From: Flavobacteriales bacterium
Lineage (GTDB): Bacteria > Bacteroidota > Bacteroidia > Flavobacteriales_F > PHOS-HE28
Direction: 5' to 3'
Length of the DNA stretch: 64,000 nt
Assembly (NCBI GenBank): GCA_020635655.1
Contig: JACJZI010000002.1
Span: forward strand, 62,001-126,000
This document shows positions 16,876-26,110 of the stretch, in pieces. The translations under genes were made by a program, and so were the position numbers. How positions within the stretch are numbered: position 1 is the stretch's first letter; each line of letters starts with the position of its first letter. The notes under the pieces are model-generated. The model ran no database searches, was not told the DNA's origin, and saw nothing but the letters and a program-made list of their open reading frames with translations.

Positions 16876-17901
16876 TCAGGGAGATGATGTGTTGGTGATC
16901 CGCAACGACCAACAAGTGGCCTCCAGGTCACGCATGGCTTCGCGTTTGTCGAACTGCGGTGAGAAGAGGTACCCGTCGGCACATACCACCCGCTGGTGCG
17001 CGGAGTCCACCATGCTCAACTGAACGAAGGGGCCGCCCATTTTGGCGCCTTCCATTCCCCAGAGCCCATGCATGCAATAGGCGAAGCGTCCATCGATCGA
17101 TACGCTCCGCGCCAACGGCATGAGGTCCATTGCTTCGAACCCGCGTTGCACGATCATATGGGACCCGGCATTCGGGCCCTCTACGTAGGACCGGGTGATC
17201 GAATCACGGGCATCAGTCAAATAGCCGACCGTGAACGTGCTGTCGCTCCTGTACGGAAAATGGTAGAGCAAAAGCCCGCGGACCACATCATGCTCCAGTC
17301 CCGCGCCGCTCATCACCTGATCCTGTTGCAACCAGGCCAGTAAGCTGTCCTGCTTCACCACATGATAACCCTCGGGTACATCGATGGAGAACCCAAGGGC
17401 GTTCTCCACGCTCGCCGACATCGCGTTGTCACGATCGAGCTTGTGCAACGCAAGCAGCCGATCACGTTCCACATCGTCGATCCGGTCCATGATGGTGCGC
17501 GCCCGGGCTTTGAACCGTGCTATCCAATCCGTGGCGTTCGGTGCGTTGATCTGGACAATGAGCTGTCCCTGCGCATGCACGTCGCGCATGAGGTACACCC
17601 CGACGGTGTCGCTGGTGCCGATATGGGCGATCATCAGGTTGCGATGGGTCAGCAGCACGGTCCCGAACTGGTCCGGTGGTATCTGGGCCAGGTCGAATCG
17701 ATGTTCGCGTTGTGGTAGCCGCGGCAGCCATTCGCCCAATGCCATACGGACGGCACTGCCGGGCCCGCTTTCCCATTGCCCCTTGGACATCACCACCAGG
17801 ACCTCTCCCGGTGCGCCGGTGCATTTGGGCAACGGCCGCCGTGCCTCATTGCAACCCCAAGCAAGGGCGACGACCAACAACACCCATGGCGTGCGGATCA
17901 T
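16876..17901 (-). CDS. DUF4837 family lipoprotein
   Basis: A protein of 341 residues with a lipoprotein-type signal peptide ending ALAWG-C (Cys17). Typical DUF4837 features include GEVLVVMSKGQWESGPG, VYLMRDVHAQGQLIVQINAP and the C-terminal DLEATCWSLRI. The family is confined to Bacteroidota and its function is unknown. The ATG overlaps the TGA of the upstream transglycosylase gene (ATGA). This coupling with a peptidoglycan enzyme is common in Flavobacteriia and suggests an envelope role, which is inference. A 120-base gap with no gene follows toward 16755. Confidence 0.87.
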   Translation of the reverse strand: MIRTPWVLLVVALAWGCNEARRPLPKCTGAPGEVLVVMSKGQWESGPGSAVRMALGEWLPRLPQREHRFDLAQIPPDQFGTVLLTHRNLMIAHIGTSDTVGVYLMRDVHAQGQLIVQINAPNATDWIARFKARARTIMDRIDDVERDRLLALHKLDRDNAMSASVENALGFSIDVPEGYHVVKQDSLLAWLQQDQVMSGAGLEHDVVRGLLLYHFPYRSDSTFTVGYLTDARDSITRSYVEGPNAGSHMIVQRGFEAMDLMPLARSVSIDGRFAYCMHGLWGMEGAKMGGPFVQLSMVDSAHQRVVCADGYLFSPQFDKREAMRDLEATCWSLRITNTSSP

Positions 17902-19394
17902 CCTTGTTGGATGCCGACCCGGATCTTGTGGCCGGGATGGAGGTGCCGGCTGTTCAGGCCGGAGTTGAGCCGTTTGAGGTCCTCAACCGTGACGCCGGGA
18001 TACATTTTCGCGATGTCCCACAGGGTGTCGCCCGGCTGCACCACATGATAGATGTATTCGATGCCGCTCTTCTCTGCGGTGTCTTCAACGGGCGATGCTG
18101 GGGTGGGGGAGGGCTTGACCGGTGCCGGCCTTCGGGAAGCGAGTGCAGGAGCTTGTTCGATGCGCAGCTGCTGACCCGGCCGGATGCGGTCGCTGTGGAG
18201 ACCGTTCCAACGCTTCAATTGTGATACGGTGACATGGTTGCGTTGCGCGATCAGGCCCAGTGATTCGCCCCGACGGACCATATGCACGGCCACATGGGGA
18301 GGGGCCACCTGTTGCTCGGCGTTGCGTTCCTCGGCATGTTGGTCGAGGTAGGCGTAACGCAGGCTATCCTCGTTGTTGATGAACGCGGGCACAGCGTCAC
18401 GCGGGATGTAGATCGTCACAGGCTGATCGGGATCCGGTACGATACCCTCACGGAACATGGGGTTCAGGTCCCGCAGTTCGGAACTGTCGGCACCGGTCAT
18501 GTCGGCCAGCAGGTCCAGGGTGACCGGATAGCAGACCTGAACGGTGTCCAGTTCGTACCGGCAATAGCTCGGTGCGATGGGGTACAGGTTATGGTCCGCT
18601 GCATGATGCATGATGTAGTTCACGGCGATGAAGGCCGGCACGTAACCGCGGGTCTCTCTTGGGAGGTAGGAATAGGCCTCCCAATAGTCCTTCTTCCCGC
18701 CACACCGTCGAATGGCCTTGTTCACATTGCCTGGGCCGCAGTTGTAAGCGGCGAGGGCGAGGTCCCAATCGCCGAAGATCCCGTACAGGTCCTTCAGATA
18801 CCGGCAGGCGGCATCGGTGCTTTTGTAGATATCGCATCGCTCGTCCACGTAGCTGTCGATACGCATGCCATAGAGCTTGCCCGTGCTGGTGATGAACTGC
18901 CATAGCCCCACGGCCCCGGCCCGGGAGCGGGCGGCAGGGTTCAGGGCGCTCTCCACCATGGCCAGGTATTTCAGCTCCTGTGGAATACCATAGCGGTCCA
19001 ATGCATCCTCGAATACGGGAAAATACAATTCGGCCAGACCGAGCATTCGGCTGGTCTGCTCCCGCTTCTTCACGGCGTACAGTTCAATGTAGGCCTGAAC
19101 CGCGGGGTTGAACGTCAGGTCCAGCGGCGTGCGCTGGTCGAGCAGCGCCAGACGTTGTTCATAGATACGGGCCGGGTAGGTGGGCACTTCAGCCGGTGGG
19201 AACCCGTTCACGTTCAACCGGGCCGTGTCCGTGGTGAACCGGTCATGGCGCACCCACGTGGTCAGGAGCAGGTCGTCCAATTGGCGGAGCACGGGATCGT
19301 CGGCGGGAATGGTCACCTCGTCTTTCTGGGCGGACAAACCCAAGGGGAGGGCCATCGCAATCAGCAAGGTCCGGTAGTGCGCCATCATGTTCAT
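17898..19394 (-). CDS. mltD: Membrane-bound lytic murein transglycosylase D-like, with two LysM domains
   Basis: A protein of 498 residues with a signal peptide (about 1-22). The SLT domain spans about residues 115-245: the catalytic Glu lies in AMVESALNP, followed by AVGLWQFITSTGKLYG and the NxxNCGPGNV-type motif AAYNCGPGNVNKAI. Two LysM domains follow, near residues 360-405 (RRGESLGLIAQRN) and 448-495 (VQPGDTLWDIAKMY), and bind peptidoglycan. It cleaves the glycan strand to 1,6-anhydro-muropeptides. A TTACTTTG element ends 2 bases before the ATG, so translation may be leaderless or may start at Met3 or Met4. It overlaps DUF4837 by ATGA. Confidence 0.9.
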   Translation of the reverse strand: MNMMAHYRTLLIAMALPLGLSAQKDEVTIPADDPVLRQLDDLLLTTWVRHDRFTTDTARLNVNGFPPAEVPTYPARIYEQRLALLDQRTPLDLTFNPAVQAYIELYAVKKREQTSRMLGLAELYFPVFEDALDRYGIPQELKYLAMVESALNPAARSRAGAVGLWQFITSTGKLYGMRIDSYVDERCDIYKSTDAACRYLKDLYGIFGDWDLALAAYNCGPGNVNKAIRRCGGKKDYWEAYSYLPRETRGYVPAFIAVNYIMHHAADHNLYPIAPSYCRYELDTVQVCYPVTLDLLADMTGADSSELRDLNPMFREGIVPDPDQPVTIYIPRDAVPAFINNEDSLRYAYLDQHAEERNAEQQVAPPHVAVHMVRRGESLGLIAQRNHVTVSQLKRWNGLHSDRIRPGQQLRIEQAPALASRRPAPVKPSPTPASPVEDTAEKSGIEYIYHVVQPGDTLWDIAKMYPGVTVEDLKRLNSGLNSRHLHPGHKIRVGIQQG

Positions 19395-19484
19395 GACAAA
19401 GTAAGGGTAATACGCAGGCCGGCCGATGATGTTATGCCGTTCGTCGATCCACGATCGACGGTTGACGAACAGGTCGACCCACGT

Positions 19485-20912
19485 TCAGCCCTCGAACAGG
19501 GTGCGTGCGGCTGAAAGAAGGAGGGCCTCGTCGAACGGTCGCCCCAGCAATTGGGCTCCGAAAGGCATCCCGTTCTCACCCTTTCCCAGGGGCATGCTGA
19601 TGGCGGGGACCCCGGCCAGGTTGGCCTGCACCGTGAAGATATCCTGCAGGTACATGGCGATGGGGTCGGCGGTGAGTGCGCCCCGTTCGAAGGCGGTGAT
19701 CGGGCTGGTGGGCAACAGGATCAGATCGTGGTCCCTCAGCGTGGCCAGGGTGGCATCGCGAATGATACGTCGCACCTTCTGGGCCTGGGCGTAGTAGGCG
19801 TCGTAGTAACCCGCGCTCAGCACGAAGGTCCCCAGGAGGATCCGCCGTTGCACCTCGGGACCGAAACCCTCCGATCGGCTCAGCCGGTAGGTGTCCTCCA
19901 GCCCCGTCGCCTTGTCACTGCGATGGCCATAGTGGATCCCATCGAAGCGCGCGAGATTGCTGCTCGCTTCCGCGGTGGCGATGATGTAGTAGGCCGGTAC
20001 CTGATGATCGAGCAAGGGGAGTTCCGCATCGCTCACGGTATGTCCCTCCGCCTTCAGGCGTTCGACCGCCCCCAGCATGGCATCGCGAACTTCGGGGAGA
20101 ACACCATCGCGATCGATGCATTCCCTGTAGAATGCGATCCGCAGCGGGCCCGGATCGCGCAGGGTGACGGGTGTTGCAGGAGCACGACTGGTGGTGCTGT
20201 CGCGGGGGTCGGGCCCCGCAATGACATTATAGATCGCCGTCAGGTCGGCAAGGTCGTTGGCGAAGGGGCCGATCTGGTCGAAACTGCTGGCGAAGGCGAT
20301 CAGACCGTGGCGGCTGACCCGGCCATAGGTGGGCTTGAACCCGATCGTGCCGGTGAAAGAGGCGGGTTGCCGGATGCTTCCACCGGTATCGCTGCCCAAG
20401 GCCGTATGCACCAGTCCGGCGGCCACGCTCGCAGCGGCACCGCCGCTGGAGCCACCCGGCACCCTGGTCGTGTCCAAGGGGTTCCGGACCGGGCCGAAGG
20501 CGCTGTTCTCATTGCTGCTGCCCATGGCGAATTCGTCGCAATTGGTGCGTCCGAGGATCACCGCGTCGGCGGCCAGCAGGCGTTCCACGACCGTGGCGCT
20601 GTAAAGGCTGGTGAAACCCGCGAGCATCTGGCTCGAAGCGCTTACCGGATGGCCCTTGTAGCAGATGTTGTCCTTGATGCTGACGAGCATTCCGACGAGC
20701 GGTCCCGCCGTACCATTCCGCAACCGCTGGTCCGCGGCCCGCGCCTGTTCCAATGCGCTCTCGTCGAAAAGTTCGAGGAACGCGTTCAGCTCCTGCTGCT
20801 CACGCGCCCGTTGCAGGGCGGTCCGCACGAGCGACTCCACGGAGCCTCCCCCGGAAGCAATGCGTTCACGGGTCTCGTGCCAGGTGGTCGGGACCGGCGT
20901 CAGGGCCGACAT
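19485..20912 (-). CDS. gatA: Aspartyl/glutamyl-tRNA amidotransferase subunit A
   Basis: An amidase-family protein of 475 residues. The catalytic Lys is in SIKDNICYKG (near residue 74) and the cis-Ser/Ser pair is in GGSSGGAAAS and DTGGSIRQPAS (near 150-180). GatA releases ammonia from glutamine so that GatB can amidate Glu-tRNA-Gln or Asp-tRNA-Asn. GatB and GatC are not in the window. It starts 9 bases after the tatA stop, so both probably share the tatA promoter. A 90-base gap lies between its stop and the transglycosylase start. Confidence 0.92.
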   Translation of the reverse strand: MSALTPVPTTWHETRERIASGGGSVESLVRTALQRAREQQELNAFLELFDESALEQARAADQRLRNGTAGPLVGMLVSIKDNICYKGHPVSASSQMLAGFTSLYSATVVERLLAADAVILGRTNCDEFAMGSSNENSAFGPVRNPLDTTRVPGGSSGGAAASVAAGLVHTALGSDTGGSIRQPASFTGTIGFKPTYGRVSRHGLIAFASSFDQIGPFANDLADLTAIYNVIAGPDPRDSTTSRAPATPVTLRDPGPLRIAFYRECIDRDGVLPEVRDAMLGAVERLKAEGHTVSDAELPLLDHQVPAYYIIATAEASSNLARFDGIHYGHRSDKATGLEDTYRLSRSEGFGPEVQRRILLGTFVLSAGYYDAYYAQAQKVRRIIRDATLATLRDHDLILLPTSPITAFERGALTADPIAMYLQDIFTVQANLAGVPAISMPLGKGENGMPFGAQLLGRPFDEALLLSAARTLFEG

Positions 20913-20921
20913 CCGTAACGA

Positions 20922-21080
20922 TCAGTTCTTGCCGCTGTCTGCGTCGTCCTTCTGGGCATCCTTGAACTCCTTCATGCCCTTGCCCAGGCCACGCATGAGC
21001 TCAGGGATCTTGCGGCCGCCGAAAAGCAAGAGCACGACGAGCAGGATGAGGACGATCTCGGTGACTCCGAACTTGCCCAT
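20922..21080 (-). CDS. tatA: Twin-arginine translocase subunit TatA/TatE
   Basis: A small protein of 52 residues. It has the TatA layout: a short N-terminus, a single hydrophobic helix (about residues 5-20), the hinge FGGRKIPEL, then the amphipathic helix MRGLGKGMKEFKDAQ and a charged tail. TatA oligomers form the conduit for folded proteins of the Tat pathway. It stands alone, without tatC nearby, as is usual in Bacteroidota. A TACCTTTG element lies 48 bases upstream. gatA follows 9 bases after its stop. Confidence 0.93.
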   Translation of the reverse strand: MGKFGVTEIVLILLVVLLLFGGRKIPELMRGLGKGMKEFKDAQKDDADSGKN

Positions 21081-21128
21081 GGTCGATATCCGCTATGGCC
21101 GAATGGTGTGATGACCACGCAGGAAGGG

Positions 21129-21136
21129 CAAAGGTA
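21129..21136 (-). promoter_or_regulatory. -7 promoter element of tatA-gatA (TACCTTTG)
   Basis: Exact TAnnTTTG match on the minus strand. A TTTTCG sequence ends 19 bases upstream, a fair -33 candidate at consensus spacing. It is one of the better complete promoters in the window. Confidence 0.55.
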
Positions 21137-21170
21137 GGGGGAAGGCACGGCCCATCGAAAAGCGCCTGAC

Positions 21171-22373
21171 CTATTGGTCCTGAAAGATCCATTGACCAGG
21201 GTCCACCTTCACCAGGCCGTCCCCGGTGATCTTCCAGATCTCGATGTGCGCGGTGCTGGAGCCATCGTCGGTCATGACCACGCCGATGGGTTGTTTGGTA
21301 TCGACGTGCTGTCCCTTGGACACGGTGACCTCCCGCAGATTGCTATAGACGGAGCGATAAGCCCCGTGGTTCACCACCACCGCCTTGCCGGCACCTGGGA
21401 TCACAATGACGCTGCTGACGTCACCACGGAACACGCTGCGTACGGAAGCGTTCCTTTCCGTGGCGATATCGACCCCGTTGTTCTCGATGGTGATGCCCTT
21501 GAGCACCGGGTGCGGTTGTTTGCCGAAATGGCTCGTGATCACGCCACGCTCCACGGGCCAGGGCAGTTTGCCCTTGTTCTTCTCGAAGTCGGCCCCCAGC
21601 TCGCGTGCCTCGGGCGTGAGCGTATATCCGGTGGAGCCGCCCGAAGCCTTGCGCTGCGCGGCGATCTCCGCTTCAATGGCCTTGCGGATGGCGGCGTCCA
21701 GGTCATTGCGTCGTTTTTGTTGCTTGTTCAAGGTGGTCCGCAACCGGCCCTCCTCCTTCTTCAGGTCGTCCAAGGCATGTTGACGATCACCCCGGTCATG
21801 CGCCATCCGGTCCCGTTCACTTTCCTGGGCCAGCACCAGGGTGTTCTTCTCCTCGCGCTGTTGCTTCAATCCTGCGACCTTCTCTTGAAGCACCGCTTCG
21901 GTCTCCAGGATCCGGTCGGCCTGGTGTCGGCGTTGTTCGGCAAGCTGGTTCAGGTAGCGGCTGCGCTTAAAGGCCTGTGCGAAGGATGCGGCAGCGAAGA
22001 GGTAGCTGAGGCGGTCGTAACTGCTGCGGTTGCGGTAGGCGTATTGCAACATGCGCGCGTAGGACGCCTTCAATTCCACCAGGTCGTCCTTCAGCGCCTC
22101 GATCACGGCCTGGTCCTCGTCGATGCGGCGGTCGACATCCCGCAGTTCGGCGCTCAGGGTGCCGATGAGGTCCTGTCGGGCGCCCAGTTGCCGGTCGAGC
22201 AGGACCAGTTCCTGCTGCGTGGCCCTTTGGTCCTTGCGGGCTTGATCGAGCAGGCTGTTGGTGGTCTGGATCTGCTTGTCCAGTGCGTCCCGTTTGTTCT
22301 CCAAGGTCCTGCGGTCCTGGGCCCGGATAGTGGCAGGCAGGCATAGGAGCAGATAAAGAAGGAGCGACCACAA
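21171..22373 (-). CDS. EnvC-like murein hydrolase activator with degenerate M23 domain
   Basis: About 400 residues: a signal peptide (ending IRAQ), a long coiled coil (about 20-260) and a C-terminal LytM/M23 domain. The metal-site positions are degraded. The HxGxD-type motif reads NNGVDI, the HxH-type motif reads AHIEI, and the usual YxHL reads YSNL. As in E. coli EnvC, it therefore probably activates an amidase rather than cutting peptidoglycan. The start is uncertain. The frame is open to 22574 but would overlap DUF4292 by about 190 bases and lacks a signal sequence there; the TTG at 22373, 8 bases after the DUF4292 stop, places the signal peptide at the N-terminus. It sits in a lipoprotein/envelope operon. 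Confidence 0.82.
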   Translation of the reverse strand: MWSLLLYLLLCLPATIRAQDRRTLENKRDALDKQIQTTNSLLDQARKDQRATQQELVLLDRQLGARQDLIGTLSAELRDVDRRIDEDQAVIEALKDDLVELKASYARMLQYAYRNRSSYDRLSYLFAAASFAQAFKRSRYLNQLAEQRRHQADRILETEAVLQEKVAGLKQQREEKNTLVLAQESERDRMAHDRGDRQHALDDLKKEEGRLRTTLNKQQKRRNDLDAAIRKAIEAEIAAQRKASGGSTGYTLTPEARELGADFEKNKGKLPWPVERGVITSHFGKQPHPVLKGITIENNGVDIATERNASVRSVFRGDVSSVIVIPGAGKAVVVNHGAYRSVYSNLREVTVSKGQHVDTKQPIGVVMTDDGSSTAHIEIWKITGDGLVKVDPGQWIFQDQ

Positions 22374-22380
22374 GGACCGG

Positions 22381-23289
22381 TCAGTCCATCGGAGAGAACT
22401 TACCGGGTATCCGGAATCCGAGCTGGAGCGGGCCTTCGATCGAGATGCGACTGAGCTGGAGCGAACCGGAGGCATGGTGCGAGGCGTCGGACAAAGAAAG
22501 GGAGATGGAATGGGGATAGGGCGGTCGATCATCGGTCCCATGGTCCGCATAACGCACATCTGCCTGTTGATCACGTGCCAGGTCCGAGACGGTCACGCGC
22601 AGGACCTGCCAGGAGACCGGATCGACCCAATACCGGAACACCACCGCATCCCGTTCTTCGGCCTGACGCAATGTGCGTTCCAGCCGCCGGTCGCCCATAT
22701 CGTGTTCATCGCCCACGGTGTCCGCGGGTGACAGGTTCTCCGCGGCACGGATGAACCGCCGCTTTTCCTTCGATGTAAGCACATAGGCACCCTCCTCGCG
22801 GTCGACCCGGTACCGCTCCTCGAGGTCGAGGCCGACCGGCACGCCGAGCAAGGCATGCTGGGCCAGCAGAAGATCGGGTGCTAGACCGAAACGTTGCTCC
22901 GCATCGGCAGTGGTGCCCAGGAAGTATTGGTCATGCAGTCGATCCAGCAGTTTGATCGAATCAGCGGTCAATAGCGCGCGGGCCACTTCGATGCCGAGGG
23001 CCGGGACCACGCTGATCCAGATCGCGCTGTCCTGGACCGAGCGGATGTTGGCCTTGAAGGAGCGCTCGCCTTCTGACGTGGATAATTTGACCTCCGCCTT
23101 CGCCGAGAAGTACCGGACCGATGCGGGCAGGTGCTCGATCACCTGTTCCACGACCCGATCCGCGGACCGGGCGGGAGGAAGTTCGTGACCGATGTTGATC
23201 GCCTTCTTCACCGGCTTGCACCCCGTGACCAGGAGCATCGCTCCGAGAAGGGAAGGCAACAGCGACCAGGCCGGTGACGGGCGCACCAT
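22381..23289 (-). CDS. DUF4292 family lipoprotein
   Basis: A protein of 302 residues with a lipobox LVTGC (Cys24). The segment YFSAKAEVKLST and the following beta-rich sequence fit DUF4292, a Bacteroidota family with a LolA/LolB-like fold. This suggests binding of a lipid or another hydrophobic ligand in the periplasm or outer membrane, though no substrate can be read from the sequence. It begins 2 bases after the TPR lipoprotein stop and is followed closely by the EnvC-like gene, so all three are probably co-transcribed. Confidence 0.85.
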   Translation of the reverse strand: MVRPSPAWSLLPSLLGAMLLVTGCKPVKKAINIGHELPPARSADRVVEQVIEHLPASVRYFSAKAEVKLSTSEGERSFKANIRSVQDSAIWISVVPALGIEVARALLTADSIKLLDRLHDQYFLGTTADAEQRFGLAPDLLLAQHALLGVPVGLDLEERYRVDREEGAYVLTSKEKRRFIRAAENLSPADTVGDEHDMGDRRLERTLRQAEERDAVVFRYWVDPVSWQVLRVTVSDLARDQQADVRYADHGTDDRPPYPHSISLSLSDASHHASGSLQLSRISIEGPLQLGFRIPGKFSPMD

Positions 23290-23291
23290 GA

Positions 23292-25109
23292 TCAGGGCGC
23301 GTCAGGGCGGCCGGTGCTCACTTTACGGTCGATCGCCTCGCTGGCCCCGCCGAGTTCCTTGGCCTTCTTCCATTGTTCAAGGGCGCCGGCCTGATCACCA
23401 AGAGCGTACAGCACATCCCCATAGTGCTCCAGGATCACGCCCTCGTTGGCCCCTCCGTGCTCCAAGGCCTTTTCCATCCAAGAGCGGGCGTCGGCGAACT
23501 CACCGTTGCGAAAAAGGACCCAGGCATACGTGTCCTCGTAGGAGGCCTGCCCGGGTGCCAGTTCGTTGGAACGTTTGCTCATCTCCTTGGCTTTCTCGAG
23601 CCGCTCTCCCCGGACACTCAGGTAGTAGGCGTAGTTGTTCAGTGTCGTGGGGTTCTTCGGCTCCAGTTGCAAGGCGTGATCGAAAGCATCATCGGACGCG
23701 GCGAACTTGCCGGCCTCGTTATAGACATCGCCGAGGCTGCTCCAGAACTGCGCCAGGAGGGGATCGTTGTCCACCACGAGATCGCGACCCGTGATCAGTG
23801 CTTCGATGGCCGCATCATACTCCTTCGCTCCTGAGAGCCCCAGGCCCTGGTAGAGGTAGATCTCCGGGTTCGTTGGGAAGAGCTCGGCGGCCTGGGCGGC
23901 GTCCTCTTTCAGGCCCGAATGATCGTTCAGTTGCAGGTCGAGCTGCAGGACCTGTGCCCAGATGGGGTACTTGTCCTTTTCGTGCACCAGTGCGGAACGG
24001 AAGGCGTCGCGCGCTTCGCGGTATTGGCCATCGCGGAGCAGGAAATCCCCTTTCATGGTGAGTGGTTTCCCACTTTCCGGATGGGCCTTGATCATGATGT
24101 CCACAAGCCCGTAGGCGCGGGTGAGCAGGCGCTCCTGTTCCTCGGTACCTGAGCCCTGCTTGCCGGTCATGTCGAAGAAACTGAGCATTACCTGCATCTT
24201 GGCATCCACGTCGAGGTCCGGATCGCCGAACGCAAGTCCGAGCTGATCAAAGGCCTCATCGATCTGACCCTGGCCGTAGTAGTGCTCAGCGAGGGAGATC
24301 CGGGTCATGCTGTCGTCCGGATCCTCTTGAAGCACGCGTTGGTAGAGCTGCAACGCGTCGTCCGGGCGGTCCAGTTCGTCGTACAGCTCTGCCAGGACGC
24401 TCATGTAGTTGAGATTATCAGGATCATCTGCAAGGGCGTCCTTTAGCACCTTTTCGGCCTCCTGCAGCTGTCCGGCATCGGCCAGCATGCCATACTCCTG
24501 CATGACAAGGTCCTCCGATGGGCCCATCTGGGTGCGCAACTCCCGGAACACCTTACGGGCCTCGTCCACTTTTCCCGATCGGGCCAGCATATGGGCGAGT
24601 TGCATGCGGACCTCGACACGATCCGGCCATTTGTCCAAAAGGTCCTTGTAGACCTCGATCGCCTTGTCGGTCCGGCCGTTCTGGTCGTAGAGGTCGGCGA
24701 GCAGGAAGCGGTACCAGATGTTGTTCTTGTCCAACTCCTGGGCCTTCCTGGCAAGTGCGATGGCCTCTTCGGGACGTTGTTGCAGGTGGTAGATCTTGGC
24801 CAGCTCGAACATGGCCGCATCGTTGGTCGGGTCCAACTTGAGGCACTGTTCGAAGAGCGGCACGGCCTTGTCCAGATCGCCGCGGAGGCGGGCCTGGGTC
24901 GCATCCATGAAGACGGCCATCACCTGGGCCCGCTTGTCGTCCGCCTGCTGGGGTACCCCATGGCTTTCCGTTGCGGGAGTGTCCGTGGCGCGATCCACCG
25001 AGGCACGAGGACCAGCACAGCCTGCCATTAGGACGGACAGCAGGAGGATCGAGGCGCTATGTCGGGCAGGGACCAAGGGCTGGTGTTCAGTGGACCGTGG
25101 AATGGTCAC
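23292..25109 (-). CDS. TPR-repeat lipoprotein
   Basis: About 605 residues. A lipoprotein signal ends VLMAGC. From residue 50 onward it consists of many TPR units, for example AMFELAKIYHLQQRPEEAIALARKA, WYRFLLADLYDQNGRTDKAIEVY and LNNYAYYLSVRGERLEKAKEM. TPR arrays bind partner proteins. The conserved order TPR, DUF4292, EnvC-like in Flavobacteriia suggests a joint envelope role, but the function is unknown. The start is not certain: GTG at 25109, TTG at 25112 and TTG at 25076 all retain the signal peptide. The first two overlap the end of the nucleotidyltransferase gene by just over 20 bases. Confidence 0.87.
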   Translation of the reverse strand: MTIPRSTEHQPLVPARHSASILLLSVLMAGCAGPRASVDRATDTPATESHGVPQQADDKRAQVMAVFMDATQARLRGDLDKAVPLFEQCLKLDPTNDAAMFELAKIYHLQQRPEEAIALARKAQELDKNNIWYRFLLADLYDQNGRTDKAIEVYKDLLDKWPDRVEVRMQLAHMLARSGKVDEARKVFRELRTQMGPSEDLVMQEYGMLADAGQLQEAEKVLKDALADDPDNLNYMSVLAELYDELDRPDDALQLYQRVLQEDPDDSMTRISLAEHYYGQGQIDEAFDQLGLAFGDPDLDVDAKMQVMLSFFDMTGKQGSGTEEQERLLTRAYGLVDIMIKAHPESGKPLTMKGDFLLRDGQYREARDAFRSALVHEKDKYPIWAQVLQLDLQLNDHSGLKEDAAQAAELFPTNPEIYLYQGLGLSGAKEYDAAIEALITGRDLVVDNDPLLAQFWSSLGDVYNEAGKFAASDDAFDHALQLEPKNPTTLNNYAYYLSVRGERLEKAKEMSKRSNELAPGQASYEDTYAWVLFRNGEFADARSWMEKALEHGGANEGVILEHYGDVLYALGDQAGALEQWKKAKELGGASEAIDRKVSTGRPDAP

Positions 25110-26094
25110 CAAGGCTCAGGTCGGCCGGATGACCTGCATACGCAACGTGCTCACCCAGCATGCAGTTGTCGAGCACGGCATCCTGTACGCTCACGCCCGC
25201 GCGCAGGATCGAACGGCGCACCACGCTGCCGGAGATCCGGCTGCCGATCTCGATGCTCACGTGCGGACCGACGACGGAATCCACGATATCCACATCGTCG
25301 CCGATGAAGCAGGGAGGGATGATCACCGCGTTGGTCCGCTGTCCCTTGTTGCTGATCAGGGACTTGTCACCCTCCAGGAAGCCCAGCACCTTGGTGTTGG
25401 TGTCGACCATGGCGTTCTTGTTGCCGCAGTCCATCCACACGTCCACCGCGCCGGCCTTGAAACGCGCCCCCTTGCGCTTCATGTTCTCCATCGCGTTGGT
25501 CAACTGGTACTCGCCCTTGTCCTTGATGTCGTTGTCGATCAAGTACTGCATCTCCTGTCGGAGGCGTTCCCCATCGGCGAAGTAGTAGATGCCGATGATC
25601 GCGAGGTCGCTGACGAACTCCTGGGGCTTTTCCACGAATTCGGTGATGATGCCCTGCTCGTCGCGTTTCACGACGCCGAACGGGCGGGGATCTTCCACCT
25701 TGTTCACCCAGATCACACCGTCACAGCCCTTGTCCAGCTTCAGGTCGGCGCGGAACAGGGTATCGGCGAAGGCCACGATGACCCGGCCGTTGAGGGCCTT
25801 CTCCGCGCAGAGGATCGCATGTGCCGTACCCAGCGCCACCTCCTGATAGTGGATCGTTCCCCTGGCGCCCACGCCTTCGGCGATACGTACCAATGCCTCC
25901 TCCACCTGGGCCCCGAATGCCGGGTTCACCACGAAAGCCACCTCCTCCACGGGTTCTCCGGCCACGGCGGCCAGGTCCTCCACCAGGCGCTGTACGATGG
26001 GTTTGCCCGCAATGGGCAGCAGGGGCTTGGCGGTGGTATGGGTGTGCGGACGCATCCGCTTGCCCATGCCGGCCATGGGAACGATGATCTTCAT
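25087..26094 (-). CDS. Sugar-phosphate nucleotidyltransferase with C-terminal left-handed beta-helix
   Basis: A protein of 335 residues starting MKIIVPMAGMGKRMRPHT, the N-terminal nucleotide-binding signature of NTP-transferase proteins, followed by the conserved KPLLPIAGKPIV. The C-terminal part (VIIPPCFIGDDVDIVDSVVGP) has hexapeptide repeats. The enzyme should join a sugar-1-phosphate to an NTP and release diphosphate. The specific sugar is not clear, and glucose- or mannose-1-phosphate are possibilities. The ATG at 26094 matches the family start; the frame is open further upstream into dut. It lies 16 bases downstream of dut and overlaps the TPR gene start. Confidence 0.88.
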   Translation of the reverse strand: MKIIVPMAGMGKRMRPHTHTTAKPLLPIAGKPIVQRLVEDLAAVAGEPVEEVAFVVNPAFGAQVEEALVRIAEGVGARGTIHYQEVALGTAHAILCAEKALNGRVIVAFADTLFRADLKLDKGCDGVIWVNKVEDPRPFGVVKRDEQGIITEFVEKPQEFVSDLAIIGIYYFADGERLRQEMQYLIDNDIKDKGEYQLTNAMENMKRKGARFKAGAVDVWMDCGNKNAMVDTNTKVLGFLEGDKSLISNKGQRTNAVIIPPCFIGDDVDIVDSVVGPHVSIEIGSRISGSVVRRSILRAGVSVQDAVLDNCMLGEHVAYAGHPADLSLGDHSTVH

Positions 26095-26110
26095 GCCGTC
26101 GGATCCACTT

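Noticed and set aside
22374..22574. N-terminal extension of the EnvC-like protein
   Set aside because: It lies inside DUF4292 coding sequence and is Ser/Arg/Pro-rich. The signal peptide would not be at the N-terminus.
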